Assembly: GCA_029549705.1 (NCBI GenBank)
Contig: JAKPIR010000220.1
Span: 1-9,596, forward strand
Reading direction: 5' to 3'
DNA from: Pseudomonadota bacterium
Lineage (GTDB): Bacteria > Pseudomonadota > Gammaproteobacteria > Burkholderiales > Methylophilaceae
Length of the DNA stretch: 9,596 nt
Shown here: piece after piece, positions 6,133 through 9,596 of the stretch
Layout: each line of letters opens with the position of its first letter
Position numbering within the stretch: the stretch's first letter is position 1
Made by a program: the position numbers and the translations under genes
The notes under the pieces: model-generated
What the model was told of the DNA's origin: nothing
Seen by the model: the letters and a program-made list of their open reading frames with translations, nothing else
The model's database searches: none

Positions 6133-7065
6133 ATGAAAAAATTTGCATTTTTCTTTCCGGGTCAAGGTTCACAGTCAGTGGGCATGAAAAAAGACTTTGG
6201 TGATATGTCGATCATTCATGACACGTTTGCCGAAGGCTCTGACATCTTGGGCGTCGACTTCTGGCGCATGGTGACTGAGCATAATGAAGACTTGCACTTA
6301 ACCACTAATACTCAACCACTCATGCTGATTGCTGGGTTTGCGGCCTGGCGTGCCTGGCACGAAACAGGCGGCAAAAATCCAGACGTGATGGCAGGCCACA
6401 GTTTGGGTGAATACACGGCCTTAGTGGCCTCTGGTGTTGTGACGTTTAAAGATGCATTACCGCTTGTGCGTTATCGCGCAGAAGTGATGCAAAGTGCCGT
6501 GCCTGAAGGCGAGGGCGCGATGGCTGCCATTTTGGGTTTAGACGATGACGCAGTGCGAAACGCCTGCGCAGAAGCTGCGCAAAACCAAGTGGTAGAAGCT
6601 GTGAACCTGAATTCACCTGGGCAAGTAGTGGTTGCCGGTCATAAAGCAGCAGTGGAGCGCGCCTTGGTAATTGCTAAAGCTAATGGTGCAAGACATGCGG
6701 TGCATCTGCCGGTGAGCGTACCGTCACACTGTTCTTTAATGAAGCCAGCAGCTGAAAAACTGCGTGCATATTTGCAAAACGTCACCTTCCATTCAGGCAG
6801 TATTCCTGTCATACAAAATGCTGACGTGGTTGCGTATCATGATGTCGACAAAATTAAAGATGCACTTGTGCGCCAGCTATATAGCCCCGTACGCTGGGCC
6901 GACACGGTGCGCGCCATGCATGCCCAAGGCATCACCGCAAGTGCAGAATGCGGCCCTGGCCGCGTATTTGCGGGAGTCACTAAACGAATCGTCGCTGAAC
7001 TGCCCTGTGTTGCACTCACAAGCCCTGCTGCGCTTGAAGAGGCCCGTCAGCTCTTTGCCCAATAG
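6133..7065 (+). CDS. fabD: Malonyl-CoA:ACP transacylase (FabD)
   Basis: This 310-residue enzyme transfers malonate from CoA to ACP, supplying FabH and FabF. The N-terminal FPGQGSQ (8-14) provides the oxyanion-hole glutamine. The nucleophile is Ser90 in GHSLGEY, with Arg115 in YRAEVMQ binding the malonyl carboxylate and His199 in VPSHC completing the dyad. The block SPVRWADTVRAM (251-262) and ECGPGRVF (272-279) are also typical. Length agrees with E. coli FabD (309). The ATG at 6133 gives the family N-terminus, but no Shine-Dalgarno-like purine run lies in the 20 bases upstream. This is unusual among the genes here. It is followed 20 bp later by fabG. Confidence 0.97.
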   Translation: MKKFAFFFPGQGSQSVGMKKDFGDMSIIHDTFAEGSDILGVDFWRMVTEHNEDLHLTTNTQPLMLIAGFAAWRAWHETGGKNPDVMAGHSLGEYTALVASGVVTFKDALPLVRYRAEVMQSAVPEGEGAMAAILGLDDDAVRNACAEAAQNQVVEAVNLNSPGQVVVAGHKAAVERALVIAKANGARHAVHLPVSVPSHCSLMKPAAEKLRAYLQNVTFHSGSIPVIQNADVVAYHDVDKIKDALVRQLYSPVRWADTVRAMHAQGITASAECGPGRVFAGVTKRIVAELPCVALTSPAALEEARQLFAQ

Positions 7066-7085
7066 TTAATCAAGTAGGTAACCTT

Positions 7086-7841
7086 ATGTCACAAAATCAA
7101 TTGTTACAAAATCAAATTGCTTTGGTCACTGGTGCTAGCCGCGGGATAGGCGCTGCGATTGCACAAGAGCTCGGCAAACAAGGTGCAACCGTAATAGGTA
7201 CTGCCACCAGTGCCAGCGGTGCAGATAATATCAATGCCAGCCTGAAAGCGGCTGGAATCAACGGCATGGGATTGGCGCTGGACGTGAACGATGCAGGCCA
7301 GATCGATGCAGTTTTAAAGCAAATCGCCACTACTTATGGCGATGTGTCAATTTTAGTCAATAATGCAGGCATTACAAAAGACACGCTTTTGATGCGCATG
7401 AGTGACGATGAATGGAATGCTGTCATTAACACTAATTTGACTTCAGTTTTCAGAATGAGCCAAGCCGTACTTCGCCCAATGATGAAAGCCAGAACTGGTC
7501 GTATTATTAGCATTTCAAGCGTAGTGGGGCACATGGGCAATGCAGGGCAAACCAATTATGCTGCCGCAAAAGCGGGCATGACCGGTTTTACCAAATCTCT
7601 GGCTGCCGAGGTGGGTAGCCGTAACGTCACGGTAAATTGCGTGGCGCCCGGCTTCATTGAAACAGATATGACAGCAGAACTGCCTGAGGCCATTAAAACC
7701 AAAATGCTGGAGCGCGTACCGTTAGGCCGCTTGGGCAATGTCAATGAAATTGCAGCCACCGTAGCATTTTTAGCTTCGCCAAGTGCGGCCTACATTACGG
7801 GTGAAACCATTCATGTCAACGGTGGCATGCTGATGGTGTAG
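7086..7841 (+). CDS. fabG: 3-oxoacyl-ACP reductase (FabG)
   Basis: This 251-residue short-chain dehydrogenase reduces 3-oxoacyl-ACP to 3-hydroxyacyl-ACP with NADPH. The cofactor loop TGASRGIG (15-22), DV at 66-67 and NNAG (92-95) are followed by catalytic Ser145, Tyr158 and Lys162 (YAAAK). These are offset by seven from the E. coli residues Ser138, Tyr151 and Lys155 because of a slightly longer N-terminus. PGFIETDMT (188-196) and ITGETIHVNGGM (237-248) are typical FabG signatures. AGG seven bases before the ATG is an adequate ribosome site. Position between fabD and acpP makes this the housekeeping FabG rather than a paralogue. Confidence 0.97.
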   Translation: MSQNQLLQNQIALVTGASRGIGAAIAQELGKQGATVIGTATSASGADNINASLKAAGINGMGLALDVNDAGQIDAVLKQIATTYGDVSILVNNAGITKDTLLMRMSDDEWNAVINTNLTSVFRMSQAVLRPMMKARTGRIISISSVVGHMGNAGQTNYAAAKAGMTGFTKSLAAEVGSRNVTVNCVAPGFIETDMTAELPEAIKTKMLERVPLGRLGNVNEIAATVAFLASPSAAYITGETIHVNGGMLMV

Positions 7842-7882
7842 TGAAAAATTACGCGCAATCCGGGCGAAATGTTCAAGTTTTT

Positions 7883-7910
7883 TTGTATTCTTGGCTAAAT
7901 TTGATAGAAT
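7883..7910 (+). promoter_or_regulatory. acpP promoter with extended -10
   Basis: The extended -10 TGATAGAAT (7902-7910; hexamer TAGAAT 5 of 6) has TTGTAT (7883-7888) sixteen bases upstream as a modest -35. Transcription would start near 7917, about 40 nt before the acpP ATG. A separate promoter for acpP between fabG and acpP is known in E. coli and suits the very high level of ACP in cells. Confidence 0.58.
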
Positions 7911-7955
7911 ACGCATTGGCTGTAAGGTCATTTTTCTTTATGAAGGGGTAATTAG

Positions 7956-8192
7956 ATGTCTGACATCGAACAACGTGTTAAAAAAATTGTTGCTGAACAA
8001 CTAGGTGCAAATGAGGCTGACGTAAAAAACGCTTCATCATTTGTAGATGATTTGGGTGCTGATTCGCTCGACACAGTAGAGTTAGTCATGGCGTTAGAAG
8101 AAGAATTTGATTGCGAAATTCCAGACGAAGAAGCTGAAAAAATCACTACCGTTCAATTGGCGATTGATTACATCAATACCAACCTTAAGTAA
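7956..8192 (+). CDS. acpP: Acyl carrier protein
   Basis: This 78-residue acidic four-helix protein carries growing acyl chains on a 4'-phosphopantetheine attached to Ser37, in the hallmark LGADSLDTVELVMALEEEF (33-51). Partners encoded alongside are FabD, FabH, FabG, FabF and PlsX. Length equals E. coli AcpP (78 with the initiator Met). One detail is Cys53 in FDCEIPDEE, where many ACPs have Thr, Ile or Val; this is unlikely to change function. A strong AAGGGG ribosome site lies seven bases before the ATG. The gene is framed by its own promoter and an intrinsic terminator, so it can be transcribed as a short monocistronic message. Confidence 0.98.
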   Translation: MSDIEQRVKKIVAEQLGANEADVKNASSFVDDLGADSLDTVELVMALEEEFDCEIPDEEAEKITTVQLAIDYINTNLK

Positions 8193-8206
8193 TATGGTTT
8201 CATTTG

Positions 8207-8244
8207 GGCAATAAACTCCAGACGGGGTTTATTGCCTTTTTATT
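8207..8244 (+). terminator. Intrinsic terminator between acpP and fabF
   Basis: GGCAATAAACTCC (8207-8219) pairs with GGGGTTTATTGCC (8224-8236) over an AGAC loop. It is a 13-bp stem with a single U-G wobble, followed at once by TTTTTATTT. This is a textbook Rho-independent terminator 14 bases after the acpP stop codon. Because fabF follows only 37 bases later with no clear promoter of its own, some read-through is expected. Confidence 0.88.
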
Positions 8245-8280
8245 TGTATCAACACATATCTTCAACATTCGAGGTTTCTC

Positions 8281-9513
8281 ATGTCTAAACGCAGAGTAGT
8301 GGTTACAGGGCTTGGTGTTATTTCCCCGGTGGGCAATGGTGTCCAGACCGCGTGGAATAACTTGATTGCTGGCAAATCTGGAATAACTAACATCACCAAA
8401 TTTGATACGAGCGCTTTTGCATCGACTATCGCGGGCGAGGTCAAAGACTTTAATGTTGAAGATTATTTAAGTGCCAAAGATGCCAGACGCATGGATACGT
8501 TTATCCAGTATGGGCTGGCTGCGGGAATTGAGGCGTTTAAAGACTCTGGCATTGAAGTCACCGAAGAAAATGCTGAACGCATTGGTGTATCCATTGGTTC
8601 TGGCATTGGTGGCATGCAGTTTATTGAAGATACTGATGTGCTTTATCATGAATCCGGCCCGCGTAAAATTTCGCCATTTTTTATTCCTGGCACGATTATC
8701 AACATGATTTCAGGCAATTTAAGCATCATGTTTGGTTTAAAAGGCCCTAATGTGGCGATTGTAACGGCTTGCACCACAGGCACGCACTCGATTGGCGATG
8801 CTTCACGCATGATTGAGTATGGCGATGCGGATGTGATGATTGCAGGCGGCGCCGAGGCTGCCATTACGCAATTGAGCGTGGGTGGCTTTGCCGCAGCACG
8901 AGCATTATCAACACGCAATGATGACCCGGCAACGGCCAGCCGTCCTTGGGATAAAGACCGTGATGGTTTTGTGATTGGTGAAGGCGCAGGCGTAATGGTG
9001 CTCGAGGAATACGAGCATGCAAAAAAACGCGGCGCCAAAATTTATGCCGAACTATCAGGCTACGGCATGAGCGCCGATGCCTACCACATGACTGCACCCA
9101 ATATGGATGGCCCACGCAGATCTATGCGTAACGCCTTGCAAAATGCCGCAATCAACCCTGATGCCGTACAATTCATCAACGCGCACGGCACCTCAACGCC
9201 ACTGGGGGATGCCAACGAAACCAATGCGATTAAAGCTGCGTTTGGTGAACACGCTTACCAATTAGTCGTGAACTCAACCAAATCGATGACTGGCCACTTA
9301 TTAGGCGGCGCGGGTGGGTTGGAATCGGTCTTTACCGTACTATCAATTCACCATCAAATTTCACCGCCAACCATCAATATTTTCAATCAAGACCCAGAAT
9401 GTGATTTAGATTTTTGCGCGAACACCGCACGTGATTTAAAAATTGAATACGCACTAAAAAACAACTTTGGTTTTGGTGGCACAAACGGCAGTTTGGTCTT
9501 TAAAAAGGTGTAA
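8281..9513 (+). CDS. fabF: 3-oxoacyl-ACP synthase II (FabF)
   Basis: This 410-residue condensing enzyme elongates acyl-ACP with malonyl-ACP. The Cys-His-His active site is complete: Cys164 in TACTTGTHSIG, His302 in NAHGTSTPLGD and His339 in KSMTGHLLGGAGG, with Lys334 nearby. The C-terminal NNFGFGGTNGSLVFKK (394-409) is the usual gating and binding loop. Length fits FabF (411-413 in most bacteria). The start MSKRRVVVTGLG is canonical, with GAGG six bases upstream. The gene lies downstream of the acpP terminator, so its expression probably depends on read-through or a promoter I could not identify in 8245-8280. No intrinsic terminator is seen in the 83 bases after its stop. Confidence 0.97.
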   Translation: MSKRRVVVTGLGVISPVGNGVQTAWNNLIAGKSGITNITKFDTSAFASTIAGEVKDFNVEDYLSAKDARRMDTFIQYGLAAGIEAFKDSGIEVTEENAERIGVSIGSGIGGMQFIEDTDVLYHESGPRKISPFFIPGTIINMISGNLSIMFGLKGPNVAIVTACTTGTHSIGDASRMIEYGDADVMIAGGAEAAITQLSVGGFAAARALSTRNDDPATASRPWDKDRDGFVIGEGAGVMVLEEYEHAKKRGAKIYAELSGYGMSADAYHMTAPNMDGPRRSMRNALQNAAINPDAVQFINAHGTSTPLGDANETNAIKAAFGEHAYQLVVNSTKSMTGHLLGGAGGLESVFTVLSIHHQISPPTINIFNQDPECDLDFCANTARDLKIEYALKNNFGFGGTNGSLVFKKV

Positions 9514-9554
9514 GTTTTCTTGCTGTTAATTGTGCTGAAAACATCTTTTTTTAG

Positions 9555-9596
9555 TGCATTTTAGCCTGCAACCTTTTTTGATGCCCTGGAAGCCTT
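9555..9596 (+). repeat. Dispersed repeat copy 2, cut by the window end
   Basis: This second copy of the element in the yceD-rpmF gap matches 3229-3271. Its last 28 bases agree at 24 positions. The window stops exactly after CTGGAAGCCTT (9586-9596), the equivalent of the left hairpin arm in copy 1, so the loop and right arm lie outside. It begins about 40 bases after the fabF stop. Confidence 0.55.

Noticed and set aside
8646..9038. A 130-codon minus-strand open frame within fabF.
   Set aside because: It overlaps the catalytic core of fabF, shows no recognisable domain and has no ribosome site that stands out.

Overview
The window looks like a chromosomal segment of a betaproteobacterium with moderate-to-low GC, most likely of the Methylophilales (Methylotenera/Methylophilus-like). 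That placement is inferred from protein character, base composition and the gene order yceD-rpmF-plsX-fabH-fabD-fabG-acpP-fabF. No marker gene in the window proves it.

Layout. Positions 1-2473 on the minus strand carry a two-gene anaplerotic unit: a biotin carboxylase subunit (pycA, GTG start) followed by the carboxyltransferase subunit (pycB), which runs off the left edge. A 142-bp divergent intergenic region separates it from the plus-strand cluster. That cluster opens with a YceD/DUF177 protein. It then has an unusually long non-coding stretch (3144-3630), followed by rpmF (ribosomal protein L32) and six fatty-acid/phospholipid genes: plsX, fabH, fabD, fabG, acpP and fabF. The window ends 83 bp after fabF.

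How the genes work together. FabD makes malonyl-ACP from malonyl-CoA and the AcpP carrier. FabH starts chains from acetyl-CoA, FabF elongates them, and FabG does the first reduction of each cycle. PlsX converts the finished acyl-ACP to acyl-phosphate for phospholipid synthesis. L32 and YceD belong to ribosome biogenesis, so the cluster links ribosome and membrane production. PycAB would supply oxaloacetate from pyruvate. Acetyl-CoA carboxylase, FabZ and FabI are not in this window.

Regulatory layout read from the sequence: a good sigma-70-type promoter and a leader hairpin ahead of rpmF; two hairpins without T-tracts between rpmF and plsX; an extended -10 promoter directly ahead of acpP; and a strong intrinsic terminator between acpP and fabF. 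These suggest that the most abundant products (L32, ACP) are made in excess over their neighbours.

The only part not explained by ordinary conserved genes is a non-coding repeat. One copy, with a near-perfect 11-bp-stem palindrome, lies in the yceD-rpmF gap. A second copy begins just after fabF and is cut by the window end. I see no phage, IS transposase, CRISPR array, defence system, tRNA or rRNA, and no clearly novel protein system.
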